Source: CAZMZF01 sp964570765 (GTDB lineage: Bacteria; Zixibacteria; MSB-5A5; RBG-16-43-9). From it: a stretch of 64,000 bases of DNA. Location: the NCBI GenBank assembly GCA_964570765.1, contig CAZMZF010000007.1:45194-109193 (forward strand), read 5' to 3'. Shown here piece after piece: positions 1 through 8,352 of this stretch. A program made the translations under genes and the position numbers. How positions within the stretch are numbered: position 1 is the first letter of the stretch; each line of letters begins with the position of its first letter. Under the pieces are notes generated by a model that saw only the letters and a list, made by a program, of their open reading frames with translations, was not told the origin of the DNA and did not search any database.

Positions 1-15
1 CAATTTATCCACCAT
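1..15 (-). CDS. possible start of a gene running off the window
   Basis: On the minus strand an ATG at 15-13 opens M-V-D-K-L and runs off the window edge. A clean AGGAG lies at 29-25, nine bases before the ATG and overlapping the end of tmk, which is the normal arrangement for a translationally coupled gene. Only five codons are visible, so the product cannot be named. holB often follows tmk in other bacteria, but nothing here tests that. Confidence 0.35.
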
Positions 16-17
16 CA

Positions 18-653
18 CTAATATCTCCTGTCTTTTAAGAAAATATCTGTAATCTCTTTGACATTCTTCCAGACTTCATCAATCTCACCACTGCCATCAA
101 TCACTTTGAACCTCATTTTCTCTCTTCGAGCAATCTTCAAATATCCCTCTCTAACTTTCTTATAAAAACCTACCTTCTCCTTTTCAATTCTGTCTTTTTT
201 CTTATTATTTCTTCTCATTCTCTTTACAAATATCTCTATAGGAATATCAATCAAAATAGTCAAATCAGGTTTAATTCCGAGAGTTGAAATTTTGTTAAGA
301 TACTCGATCATCTTTATATCCAGACCCCTGCCATATCCCTGATAAGCCAGGGTCGAATCGTAAAACCGGTCGCAGATTACGATTTTACCATTTTTCAAAG
401 CAGGCAAAATTATTTTGGAGACCAATTGAGCCCTTGAAGCAATGTAGAGCAATAGCTCAGTCACAGGATTCATTCCAGTGTTTTTAGATGCCAAAAGAAC
501 CTGGCGGATATTCTCAGAAACTTTCTCTCCACCTGGCTCCCTTAAAAGTATCACCTTATAACCTTTTCTTCTCAGATAACTAACAAGTTTTTTCACTTGT
601 GTAGTTTTCCCGGAATAATCAATCCCTTCAAATGTAATTAAGATACCTTTCAT
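18..653 (-). CDS. tmk: thymidylate kinase (dTMP kinase)
   Basis: Phosphorylates dTMP to dTDP with ATP in the cytoplasm, a required step of dTTP synthesis. The 211-residue protein has the family's usual length. It shows the P-loop GIDYSGKTT at residues 10-18, the REPGG motif at 38-42 that contacts the substrate, and the DRFYDS motif at 95-100 followed by AYQGYGRG. A basic lid (RMRRNNKKK) lies near residue 147. The start is the only early ATG. A further gene appears to begin just downstream with its own Shine-Dalgarno inside the tmk end. The gene is separated from ino1 by a terminator, so it has its own promoter, which I could not place. Confidence 0.96.
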   Translation of the reverse strand: MKGILITFEGIDYSGKTTQVKKLVSYLRRKGYKVILLREPGGEKVSENIRQVLLASKNTGMNPVTELLLYIASRAQLVSKIILPALKNGKIVICDRFYDSTLAYQGYGRGLDIKMIEYLNKISTLGIKPDLTILIDIPIEIFVKRMRRNNKKKDRIEKEKVGFYKKVREGYLKIARREKMRFKVIDGSGEIDEVWKNVKEITDIFLKDRRY

Positions 654-671
654 ATTATTTTATATCATCTT

Positions 672-780
672 TTTTCGGAGGGCAACCCTTCAGGGTTGCG
701 TTCTTTTTAATTCGTAAGGCTGAATTTTTGCCCTACGTTATTCACAATTGGCGGGTGACCACAGGGGGTCGCCCCTACAG
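672..780. repeat. two GTAG-type intergenic palindromes
   Basis: 682-699 is an 8-bp inverted repeat (GCAACCCT/AGGGTTGC) with a two-base loop. 751-779 holds a second hairpin whose stem is GGGTGACC/GGTCGCCC and which ends in CCCCTAC. Both belong to the dispersed palindrome group described in the findings. Confidence 0.7.
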
Positions 781-798
781 TTAAAAAAACTTCAAAAC

Positions 799-824
799 AA
801 AGAGGTGGTTTTAACCACCTCTTT
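799..824 (-). terminator. rho-independent terminator of the ino1 operon
   Basis: A perfect 12-bp stem, AAAGAGGTGGTT paired with AACCACCTCTTT, with a two-base loop. On the minus strand it is followed by a T-rich run, and it lies 36 bases after the ino1 stop codon, so it should end the inositol-lipid operon transcript. Confidence 0.85.
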
Positions 825-859
825 TATATTTAAATAAATCAATCCACCTTCATCCCTGA

Positions 860-1978
860 TTATCTTTTCTTTTCAGTAGTCTTTCTTTTTTCAACAGTAG
901 GCTTCTTAGTATATTTCTTGATATACTCCTCGGTCTGTTCCCGAGCTTCTTCATCTGTAAATTGTTTAGGAGGTGATTTCATAAAATAAGAGGAAGGAGC
1001 CTCCATCGCTCCAGAAAGACCATTATCTAAAGCTAATTTACAGCACCTGACTGCATCGATGACCACTCCGGCAGAGTTAGGTGAATCCCAGACCTCCAAT
1101 TTCAACTCCAAATTCAAAGGAACATCTCCAAAGGTCTTCCCTTCCAATCTGATATAGGCAGTTTTTCGGTCTAATAACCAGGCAACATAATCAGAAGGTC
1201 CTATATGCACATTATCCCTTCCTAAATCATAATCTAACTGAGAAGTTACTGCATCGGTTTTGGAGATTTTTTTAGATTCCAGCCTGGAGCGCTCCAGCAT
1301 ATTAAGGAAATCGGTATTCCCACCTACATTTAATTGATAGGTCCTTTCCAATTTTACCCCTCTGGTACGGAAAAGACGGGTAAGAACCCGGTGAACGATA
1401 GTAGCTCCAACCTGAGATTTTATATCATCCCCAATTACCGGAAGATTCCGGTCCGCAAATCTTTTCTGCCAGTACTTCTCCCGGGCGATAAAAACCGGAA
1501 TACAGTTGACAAAACCACATCCTGCATCTAATACCTGTTCCACATACCATTTGGTAGCTTCCTCACTTCCTACTGGCAAATAATTAACCACAACATCTGT
1601 ATTGGTCTCCTTAAGTATTTTCACAATGTCCGCTGTAGGTCCTGGCGCTTTCTCGATTATTTTAGAAAGATACTCTCCTAAACCATCATGGGTCATCCCC
1701 CGGTGAACCGGGATTCCCTGATTGGGAACCGAGCAGAATTTATAAGTATTATTAGGCCAGGTGAAGATCGCCTGGCTCAAATCCTTGCCCACTTTATTTT
1801 TATCAATATCAAAGCAGGCTGAGAATTCGATATCCCGGATATGATACCCGCTTAAATTCACATGCATTATCCCGGGGATAAGCTGGTTTTCTCTGGCGTT
1901 CTTATAATATTCAACTCCTTGAACAAAGGAGGAGGCACAATTCCCCACGCCAATTATCGCCACCCTGACTTTGCCCAT
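860..1978 (-). CDS. ino1: myo-inositol-1-phosphate synthase
   Basis: NAD-dependent isomerisation of glucose 6-phosphate to L-myo-inositol 1-phosphate, the first step of inositol lipid synthesis. The 372-residue protein starts with a Rossmann GxGxxA motif (GVGNCA, residues 10-15), matching the short prokaryotic form of the family rather than the roughly 500-residue eukaryotic form. A lysine/threonine-rich tail follows the catalytic domain. An excellent Shine-Dalgarno (AAGGAG) sits just before the ATG. It is the third gene of an operon with a CDP-alcohol phosphotransferase (15 bases upstream) and a PAP2 protein. That context points to phosphatidylinositol-type lipids rather than free inositol or mycothiol. 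Confidence 0.95.
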   Translation of the reverse strand: MGKVRVAIIGVGNCASSFVQGVEYYKNARENQLIPGIMHVNLSGYHIRDIEFSACFDIDKNKVGKDLSQAIFTWPNNTYKFCSVPNQGIPVHRGMTHDGLGEYLSKIIEKAPGPTADIVKILKETNTDVVVNYLPVGSEEATKWYVEQVLDAGCGFVNCIPVFIAREKYWQKRFADRNLPVIGDDIKSQVGATIVHRVLTRLFRTRGVKLERTYQLNVGGNTDFLNMLERSRLESKKISKTDAVTSQLDYDLGRDNVHIGPSDYVAWLLDRKTAYIRLEGKTFGDVPLNLELKLEVWDSPNSAGVVIDAVRCCKLALDNGLSGAMEAPSSYFMKSPPKQFTDEEAREQTEEYIKKYTKKPTVEKRKTTEKKR

Positions 1979-1993
1979 TCTTTTCTCCTTTCC

Positions 1994-2620
1994 TTAGTTT
2001 CCTTGAGTTTCTTCTAATCTTCTCTTAATATATATAATTCTCTGTAAAACGGTAATATTAGCAAAAATAGCAATTATCCACAAAGAGAGCATCAAAAAAA
2101 AATTCTTAGTTCCGGGGATTGAGCCCAAGATAGCTCCAGCCGCTAAATAGGTGATCCTTTCCTGCCTTTGCATAATCCCAACTTTGCATTCTATCCCTAA
2201 TCCCTCTGCCCGGGCCCGGGTATAACTTACCATAAAAGAGCCGGCAATAGCTACGATAATTACTAAAACTATATATGAACTCCTCATCAGAAAATAGGTA
2301 GAAAGTCCTAAGAAGATCAAAACCTCAGAATAACGATCAATGCTGGAGTCAAATAAAGCCCCAAACTTGCTCATCTTATTAGTCTCCCTTGCCAGTCTAC
2401 CATCAAGTACGTCGCAGATTCCGGCTAAAATAACCATTATCCCGGCATTAAAAAACTCCCCATCTTTGAAGAAAAAAGCCGCAAAAATACTAAACCCTAA
2501 CCCGGCAAAGGTTACCACATGAGGATGCACTTTTAAGCTTATCAAAAGCTTAGCAATTGGCTCAATTACCGTAAGAAAGCCATTCACTAAATATCTATTT
2601 AAAAGTTTAATCTCTGCCAT
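1994..2620 (-). CDS. CDP-alcohol phosphotransferase, probable PI-phosphate synthase
   Basis: An integral membrane enzyme joining a CDP-activated lipid to an alcohol acceptor. The full family motif is visible as D70-x2-D73-G-x2-A-R78-x8-G87-x3-D91-x3-D95, which binds CDP and two metal ions. There are several hydrophobic segments, and the length (208) is normal. The gene sits between ino1 and a PAP2 gene in one operon, so the likely acceptor is inositol 1-phosphate, as in mycobacterial and archaeal PI-phosphate synthases. Phosphatidylglycerol-phosphate synthase is the main alternative, because the motif does not separate acceptors. There is no strong Shine-Dalgarno. Confidence 0.88.
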   Translation of the reverse strand: MAEIKLLNRYLVNGFLTVIEPIAKLLISLKVHPHVVTFAGLGFSIFAAFFFKDGEFFNAGIMVILAGICDVLDGRLARETNKMSKFGALFDSSIDRYSEVLIFLGLSTYFLMRSSYIVLVIIVAIAGSFMVSYTRARAEGLGIECKVGIMQRQERITYLAAGAILGSIPGTKNFFLMLSLWIIAIFANITVLQRIIYIKRRLEETQGN

Positions 2621-2646
2621 AAGACAAATTTTAAAAAACTATAATA

Positions 2647-3561
2647 TCATTTCTTTTCAACTAAGTCAAGCGAAAAATCCTTCTCTTGAAAATTGAAGTC
2701 TTTTTTCTTTTCCCTGAAACGTTCAATTTTCTCAACCAGGTACAGGCTCAAAAGACCTACTATAATCCCGGCTAAAACATCTAAAATATAATGAAACCGA
2801 CCCCAGACTGTGCCAATAAAAAGGCTAATGATCAAAGGTCCCAGAAAATAAAATAATCTACGGCAATATTTGTAAACAAAAATGAAGACCACGCAGGCAA
2901 CTGCTACATGAGAGCTGGGCATACAGCCACCGTGTAAACCACCCACTTTAACTATCCACTGGGCTAAAGGCACAAAAATAAACCCTTTTATTGGAATTTG
3001 ATGAAAAGCAGAAAGAGCATATCTGGGTCCTTCAACCGGGAAAAAGATAAATCCCAGATAGGAGATATAAAAAGCCACGGCTGAGGCAAAAACCATCCTA
3101 TCGAACTCTTTTATCTTTTTACTAAAATAAAGAGCTATCCCGGAAACAGGTAGAAGAAAATAGTAGGAGAAATAAGCTAATAGAAAATATTCATTTAAGA
3201 TCGGAATAGAATATTTTTCCAAAAAGACCGTGGGATAATTTCCGAGGAGGTTAAATTCTAAATTATTGATCCAGAAATCAAAAAAGCCCGGAAAAATAAT
3301 ATGAACCAGGTAACGGGTCTGCTCATACAGAAAGGTGAAAAGAATAACCGGATACCAGTGCCTGATAAATTTTGCTAATCCATTAGTAAAAGATAGGAAT
3401 TTCACCCCTAAAAGAATAAGAACTACAATTGAGAAATTGAAAATAATATAATAAAACCAGAGAGGTTGATTATGTTTGAAAAAAAGAATTATAAGGCTCA
3501 AAACTAAAAGATAGATAATAGTTGCCCGGTCAACTGGTAGAAAGATTGAATTCTTTTTCAT
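2647..3561 (-). CDS. PAP2-superfamily membrane phosphatase or phosphotransferase
   Basis: A 304-residue polytopic membrane protein of the PAP2 type with Aur1-like spacing. Catalytic motifs are visible: GPR at 178-180, PSSH at 215-218 preceded by GGCM, and R255-x-H257-x3-D261. Members use a histidine intermediate to hydrolyse or transfer lipid phosphates. It heads the operon with the CDP-alcohol phosphotransferase and ino1, so two roles fit: dephosphorylating PI-phosphate to PI, or moving the inositol-phosphate head to another lipid as in inositol phosphorylceramide synthases. The sequence does not decide between them. The C-terminal 25 residues are charged and probably cytoplasmic. Confidence 0.85.
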   Translation of the reverse strand: MKKNSIFLPVDRATIIYLLVLSLIILFFKHNQPLWFYYIIFNFSIVVLILLGVKFLSFTNGLAKFIRHWYPVILFTFLYEQTRYLVHIIFPGFFDFWINNLEFNLLGNYPTVFLEKYSIPILNEYFLLAYFSYYFLLPVSGIALYFSKKIKEFDRMVFASAVAFYISYLGFIFFPVEGPRYALSAFHQIPIKGFIFVPLAQWIVKVGGLHGGCMPSSHVAVACVVFIFVYKYCRRLFYFLGPLIISLFIGTVWGRFHYILDVLAGIIVGLLSLYLVEKIERFREKKKDFNFQEKDFSLDLVEKK

Positions 3562-3573
3562 GTTTTCTTTTCG

Positions 3574-3638
3574 TTTCGTAGCGTCCCGTATTTTGCGTGA
3601 TAAAAGAAACGTCAGGGATAAACCCTAACGCTACGAAA
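3574..3638. repeat. 65-bp element with 11-bp terminal inverted repeats
   Basis: TTTCGTAGCGT at 3574-3584 is the exact inverse of ACGCTACGAAA at 3628-3638. The interior carries a short imperfect palindrome around CAGGGATAAACCCTAACG. It fills the gap between rsmI and the PAP2 gene and ends two bases before the rsmI stop codon. Confidence 0.65.
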
Positions 3639-3639
3639 T

Positions 3640-4338
3640 TCAAATTTTACTTTTCCCTTCGATTATTATAACAAATTCTCCTTTGATCTTTGAAGTTCCA
3701 AAATATTCCATTATTTCGGAGAGATTCCCTCTTTTAACCTCTTCGAACTTTTTGGTCAACTCCCGGGCTATACAGGCTCTTCTGTCTCCTAATATACTTA
3801 AAAGGTCACTCAAGGTTTCCAAAAATCGATGAGGTGACTCGTAAAAGATCAGAGTTCTTTTTTCTTCAGATAGCTCTAAAATCCTTTTTTTTCTTCTTCC
3901 AGCTTTAACGGGAAGAAAACCTTCAAATATGAATTTATCCGTAGGAAGACCTGAGATTATCAAGGCTGAGACGAAAGCTGTAGGTCCCGGCACAGATTCC
4001 ACCCTGATCCCCTCCTGAATGGCTAACTTAACTAAAAGAAAAGCCGGATCAGAAATCCCCGGAGTGCCCGCATCCGAGACCAGAGCGATGGAGTTGCCAA
4101 CTCTCAATTCCTGAATCAATGAATGAACTTTTTGTTCTTTATTAAAATCATGATAGCTGATCAGACGATTGGAAATAGAATAATTTTTAAGGAGAATCCC
4201 GGTTTTCCTGGTATCCTCTGCGGCAATTAAATTAACTTCTTTTAAAATCCTCAGAGCTCTTAAAGTTATATCCTCTAAATTTCCAATCGGAGTGCTGACC
4301 AGATAGAGAGTCCCTGTATTTCTCAGTTCTTGATTCAT
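3640..4338 (-). CDS. rsmI: 16S rRNA (cytidine-1402-2'-O)-methyltransferase
   Basis: Uses S-adenosylmethionine to 2'-O-methylate C1402 in the ribosomal P site. Family signatures are STPIGNLEDIT near residue 15, AEDTRKTG near 40 and VSDAGTPGISDP near 87. The 232 residues are a little shorter than the E. coli protein because the C-terminal extension is short. The radical SAM gene ends 16 bases upstream, so the two are probably cotranscribed. The stop codon abuts the terminal repeat of the preceding palindromic element. Confidence 0.95.
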   Translation of the reverse strand: MNQELRNTGTLYLVSTPIGNLEDITLRALRILKEVNLIAAEDTRKTGILLKNYSISNRLISYHDFNKEQKVHSLIQELRVGNSIALVSDAGTPGISDPAFLLVKLAIQEGIRVESVPGPTAFVSALIISGLPTDKFIFEGFLPVKAGRRKKRILELSEEKRTLIFYESPHRFLETLSDLLSILGDRRACIARELTKKFEEVKRGNLSEIMEYFGTSKIKGEFVIIIEGKSKI

Positions 4339-4354
4339 CAGTATTCTATTAATT

Positions 4355-5680
4355 TTACGCTATCAGGATACTTTTAGTAGGAACCCAGTCATCATTCTTC
4401 TTCTCTAAGGGAATCATTCCCCTCTTCTTATATCCCCAGAAAAGTTGATAAAGATAAGGCAGACCTAATTGAAAAATTTTCTTAGGCCTTAAGTAAAAGG
4501 AAAGATAAGCCCGGATGATTAATCTTTGCAACTCCTTAGGAGTAATCTTGTCCAGGCTCATAACCGGCTGTCCACCCCAGAAGATCTCCCAGTTATCAGT
4601 TAAAAGCTTATTTTTTACTACATCGTAAAGCCGGGTCCCTGGATAGGGGGTTAAAATGGAGAACTGGGCATAAGCTGGGTTAAGTTTTTTTGCAAAGCGG
4701 ATGGTCTCTTTAACCATTTTTTTACTCTCATCTAATCCTCCGATTATAAAACTTCCCCAGACATCGATCTTGTTTTTCTTTAGAATCTCCATCCCTTTGA
4801 AAACAGTATCCACCTCTAAATTTTTACCAAATCCATCTAAGGTCTCCTGATTAGCACTCTCAAATCCGATGAAAACCTGTTTTAGCCCGGCTTTGCTCAT
4901 CATCTCAACCATCTTTTCATTCTTTACGATAGTATCAATTCTGGAGAAAGCCCACCATTCTAAATCCCATCCGTTTTGTAATATCTTTTCACAGAAATCT
5001 ATAACCCTAAATGGGTTTAATGTAAAATTATCATCCAGGAAGGCTATGGCTCGATAACCATACCGATGGTAAAGAATCGAGACTTCTTCTATGATATTCT
5101 CAACTGATCTGGTTCTCCATTTTATCCCGGAGAATTCGGAACAGGAACAGAAATCACAATTAAAAGGACATCCCCTTGAGGTTACCATTGTAGCGCTGAA
5201 CCTTTTTCCCATATTAAGAGTATAAAGGTTCAAAGGAAGAAGATCCCTGGCGGGAAATGGTAAAAAATCAAGATTTTGAATATAAGGGCGTGGAGGATTT
5301 TTATCCCATGTGCCGTTATTACGGTAGGACAACCCATTTACCTTCTTAAACTCCTCTCCATTTCCTAACGTCTCCACTAAATCTAAGATGCCGTATTCAC
5401 CCTCCCCCCTTATCACGTAGTCAACTGAATCAGAGGTCAAGATCTCCTCATCAAAAAAAGTAGCATGCGGTCCACCCATCACTACTTTTACCTTGTGCCT
5501 TTTAGCCGCACGAGCGATCTTCTGGGAGACAGGATAGCGGGTAGTGTCAACTGAAATTCCAACTAAGTCGAAATCCTGATACGGAAGAAACCGGTAATCA
5601 AAAGGCTCCACATTTAAATCCACAATTTTCACCTGATGTTTTTCCCCTCTCAAGATGCTGGCTAAATAAGCCAGGCCCAA
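4355..5680 (-). CDS. B12-binding-domain radical SAM protein
   Basis: An N-terminal cobalamin-binding-like Rossmann domain (about residues 1-125) is followed by a radical SAM domain with C171-x3-C175-x2-C178 (CPFNCDFC) that ligates the 4Fe-4S cluster. The family carries out methylations and other radical chemistry on lipids, hopanoids or natural products, and the substrate is unknown here. The first usual start is TTG at 5680, but the reading frame stays open upstream and encodes T-K-I-L-L-I-N-P-P-A, the normal beginning of these proteins. No ATG, GTG or TTG exists there. AAGGAG at 5761-5756 lies six bases before an ACG at 5749-5747, so the true start may be non-canonical (about 464 residues). 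Confidence 0.88.
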   Translation of the reverse strand: MGLAYLASILRGEKHQVKIVDLNVEPFDYRFLPYQDFDLVGISVDTTRYPVSQKIARAAKRHKVKVVMGGPHATFFDEEILTSDSVDYVIRGEGEYGILDLVETLGNGEEFKKVNGLSYRNNGTWDKNPPRPYIQNLDFLPFPARDLLPLNLYTLNMGKRFSATMVTSRGCPFNCDFCSCSEFSGIKWRTRSVENIIEEVSILYHRYGYRAIAFLDDNFTLNPFRVIDFCEKILQNGWDLEWWAFSRIDTIVKNEKMVEMMSKAGLKQVFIGFESANQETLDGFGKNLEVDTVFKGMEILKKNKIDVWGSFIIGGLDESKKMVKETIRFAKKLNPAYAQFSILTPYPGTRLYDVVKNKLLTDNWEIFWGGQPVMSLDKITPKELQRLIIRAYLSFYLRPKKIFQLGLPYLYQLFWGYKKRGMIPLEKKNDDWVPTKSILIA

Positions 5681-5749
5681 AGGGGGAAGCTTGAGACCAA
5701 TCCGGTGATAGAAGTTTATCGCCGGAGGATTAATTAAAAGTATTTTCGT

Positions 5750-6135
5750 CTTACTCTCCTTCTCTAAATTGTTTTAAAAATTTCTATTAATCAAATCTTC
5801 AAACTCAAAATCTTTTTCCTTAAGGTCTGGTTTATTTCTGCAGGATAGCACTGAGAGAAATTGTCAGAGAATATTTCTTACTTCATATACGGTTCATATT
5901 CAGAAAACCATATCCTTCCTTATAGTTATATTTATAATATCAAAAAATTGAATGCTTTGCAAATAAAATTTAAAACTTTTTTTAATTTTATCTACTATTG
6001 AATAAAAATGCAGGGCAAGACCTCAGCCTTGCGAAAGATGGTAGGGGTGGACTCCCCTAATACCAGATCTGTAGGGGCAACTCATTAATTATCCCTACCA
6101 ACTCAGGTTAACCTTGAATTTTTCAGAGTAATCCT
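5750..6135. other. long gene-free spacer with repeats
   Basis: I see no gene here. The first 250 bases are AT-rich and probably hold the radical SAM promoter (TTGCAA and TATTAT 17 bases apart near 5925-5955 on the minus strand, weak). From about 6008 there are repeat fragments: a GCAGGGCAAGACCTCAGCC segment that recurs with changes near 7998, and two short stretches with a GTAGGGG head near 6040 and 6071. Confidence 0.5.
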
Positions 6136-7887
6136 CTACTCAAATCGCATTACTCCATAATATTTAATATCATAAGTAATCGGATAAATCCAGTCAGAAG
6201 CAGAGTTTAACCTTTTCTGTTTTCGTCTGAAGTTAAGTTCCCAGATATCACCTTTCTTGGGTTTGGCTTTTATTTGAGAAAAAGGAATCATGATTTCAAT
6301 ATTCCATCCTCCTTCATCTATAGAAGTCTTAACTTCATATTTTCCGTCCCAGCTCCTGTCTGTATCATAATTCCCGCCATTATATTTGATCCATTGATCA
6401 AAAGGTGTTCCCCGGGGATTAAAATAAATCTGATAAATATCTTTTATGCTCGTATCCGGACAGAAGAAATACCCCACGCAGTCTTCAGCATAAACCGCTC
6501 CATCTTGAACCTTGGCTGAAGCAACCATTTGATCCTTTTTACTTTCTGTGCATTTAGCAGCTAAATACAGATTATTCTTGTCGTAGCTAAAATAGAATTC
6601 TGTAGGCTCGACAATCGATTTATCTCCACCCGGAGATCCAAATGAGGTTATAGGAATGATCTCCCTCCATTCATCTTCTGAAATATTCCCGTCTATCTTT
6701 GGGGATTTTTTCATCTTTTTGCAGACCATCTCCCTTTTAATCCAGAGCTTATCTTTAAGCGGGTAGATTTTCTTTTCCCCGACCGGATAGTTAAAACTAT
6801 AACTTGGTAGAGGGAAGATTTCTCCTTTCAAGGCAACCTGAAAGCTCAAATCTTTAGTCTGGGATGGAGCTATCTCAATTAACTGAACTTTTGGCTCTAT
6901 TACCCAGTTATCCTGACATTCCCATCTGAGAGTATCTTTCAAAGTAGTCTCACCCGCATTCAGGATCTTGAGTTTTTCCTCGCCGGAATATCCATGAATA
7001 CCTTCAGTAATTGAAATCGGAGTGAACTCCAGACATTTTCCATCAATTATTTTATCCATAACTAATTCATCTTTTATGGTAACAAGATTCTTATCAAATA
7101 CATTTCCCAGTCCAATAACTGCAATATCTAATTTATTCCCCTTTACTGTGCACCAGAGGAATTGATGGAAATGCCCTAACTCTTTGCTATCAATGGAAAG
7201 TGTTGCTCCAGAGGCTCCCATGCTGGTATATTCTATTCCATCTTTTTCTCCGGCAAAATAGTTATGAAAGTGTCCGTTAAAAACTGCATCCACTCCAAAA
7301 CCTTTAAAGATCTGGTGAAGCGAATCCGGTTTGCTATCTCTCATCAGATGTAACCATAAAGGCTTATGAAAAAAAACGTAAATGTTCTCTTTGCCCTTAT
7401 TTTTCTCCAGATCACTAACTAGCCAATTTATCTGTTCTTTAGGAATATCCTCAAATTTTTCCGAACGGGAAACATCCAAGATGATAAAATGAGTATTCTT
7501 GAAATCAAAAGAATAATAGGGATTTCCGATTCTGTTTTTATAGTTTATTTCACTGGTTTTATCCCAGATATCGTGATTTCCAGGAGTGAAATAAACCTTA
7601 GCTTTAAGCTCTTTAAGTAGTCCCATATACTCATCCCACTGCTTATTGGTGATAATGGTATCTGAATTATAACCTTCGATAAAATCGCCCACAGTCAGGA
7701 TAATATCTGGACTCAAACGATTCACCTCAGCTAAAACTTTTTCATATACCCCCGGCTGAGCCCCTCCTGTTCTATCCCCTAATACTGCAAAATGAAAAGA
7801 TTCCTCCGCATAGGCATTCAGGAAGAATACTGATATAAACAGTAGTAATAACATTGTAAACCTTATTTTTCTTCCAGATCTGAACAT
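6136..7887 (-). CDS. secreted calcineurin-like phosphoesterase with CBM9-like domain
   Basis: Residues 1-27 form a signal peptide. A metallophosphoesterase domain follows with GD at 37-38, GD at 67-68, GNHD at 103-106, H174 and GHFH at 205-208, the dimetal ligands of the family. After a linker domain (about 270-385), residues 390-583 resemble a family 9 carbohydrate-binding module of the kind found at the ends of extracellular enzymes ('PKIDGNISEDEW'). The protein should be exported and act on a phosphoester outside the cytoplasm; the substrate is unknown. GAGGAAG precedes the ATG, and a TTGACA/TATACT promoter lies about 50-75 bases upstream. The gene appears monocistronic. Confidence 0.88.
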   Translation of the reverse strand: MFRSGRKIRFTMLLLLFISVFFLNAYAEESFHFAVLGDRTGGAQPGVYEKVLAEVNRLSPDIILTVGDFIEGYNSDTIITNKQWDEYMGLLKELKAKVYFTPGNHDIWDKTSEINYKNRIGNPYYSFDFKNTHFIILDVSRSEKFEDIPKEQINWLVSDLEKNKGKENIYVFFHKPLWLHLMRDSKPDSLHQIFKGFGVDAVFNGHFHNYFAGEKDGIEYTSMGASGATLSIDSKELGHFHQFLWCTVKGNKLDIAVIGLGNVFDKNLVTIKDELVMDKIIDGKCLEFTPISITEGIHGYSGEEKLKILNAGETTLKDTLRWECQDNWVIEPKVQLIEIAPSQTKDLSFQVALKGEIFPLPSYSFNYPVGEKKIYPLKDKLWIKREMVCKKMKKSPKIDGNISEDEWREIIPITSFGSPGGDKSIVEPTEFYFSYDKNNLYLAAKCTESKKDQMVASAKVQDGAVYAEDCVGYFFCPDTSIKDIYQIYFNPRGTPFDQWIKYNGGNYDTDRSWDGKYEVKTSIDEGGWNIEIMIPFSQIKAKPKKGDIWELNFRRKQKRLNSASDWIYPITYDIKYYGVMRFE

Positions 7888-7933
7888 AAACTTTACTTCC
7901 TCTTATATGGTTGATTATTTTCATTTATTTATG

Positions 7934-7960
7934 AGTATAATTAAAAAGATTAATTGTCAA
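7934..7960 (-). promoter_or_regulatory. sigma-70-like promoter for the phosphoesterase
   Basis: Minus-strand TTGACA at 7960-7955 and TATACT at 7939-7934 with a 15-base spacer, about 50 bases before the ATG. Confidence 0.6.
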
Positions 7961-8081
7961 GTGAAAAAGAAGGAAAAATTTTTGAACAATTGATGATTAA
8001 TGAAAATGTAGGTCAAGATCTCAGACTTGCGTGGTTTATTAAAAGCAGTGGTTCGAAATTTTGAACTCCTACAAAACAAAA

Positions 8082-8167
8082 TGCCGGAGCCCGGAATTGA
8101 ACCGGGACAGTGATAAATCACCGAGGGATTTTAAGTCCCTTGCGTCTACCTGTTTCGCCACTCCGGC
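8082..8167 (-). tRNA. tRNA-Leu (TAA)
   Basis: Class II tRNA of 86 bases. The acceptor arm is GCCGGAG/CTCCGGC with discriminator A. The anticodon loop is CTTAAAA (anticodon TAA) on stem AGGGA/TCCCT, followed by a variable arm and the T arm CCCGG-TTCAATT-CCGGG. The terminal CCA is not encoded, so a CCA-adding enzyme is needed. A TTGACA/TATAAT promoter lies about 90-115 bases upstream. Confidence 0.96.
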
Positions 8168-8255
8168 GTTTTAAAGATAGTGGTTAGCTCATTGTGGTCA
8201 ATTTTTAGTCCTCCCCACCCCAAAAAAACCTATGGTCTAACCTCTCGAAAAAATA

Positions 8256-8283
8256 ATTATATAAAATTAGCTGTTCTTGTCAA
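8256..8283 (-). promoter_or_regulatory. promoter of tRNA-Leu
   Basis: TTGACA at 8283-8278 and perfect TATAAT at 8261-8256 with a 16-base spacer on the minus strand, ahead of the tRNA. Confidence 0.72.
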
Positions 8284-8352
8284 GTTTTCTTTTTAAGAAC
8301 TCTGAAAAACTTATGTTGCAAGGCTGGGAGCCCCGCCTACGAAGCTATTTCT

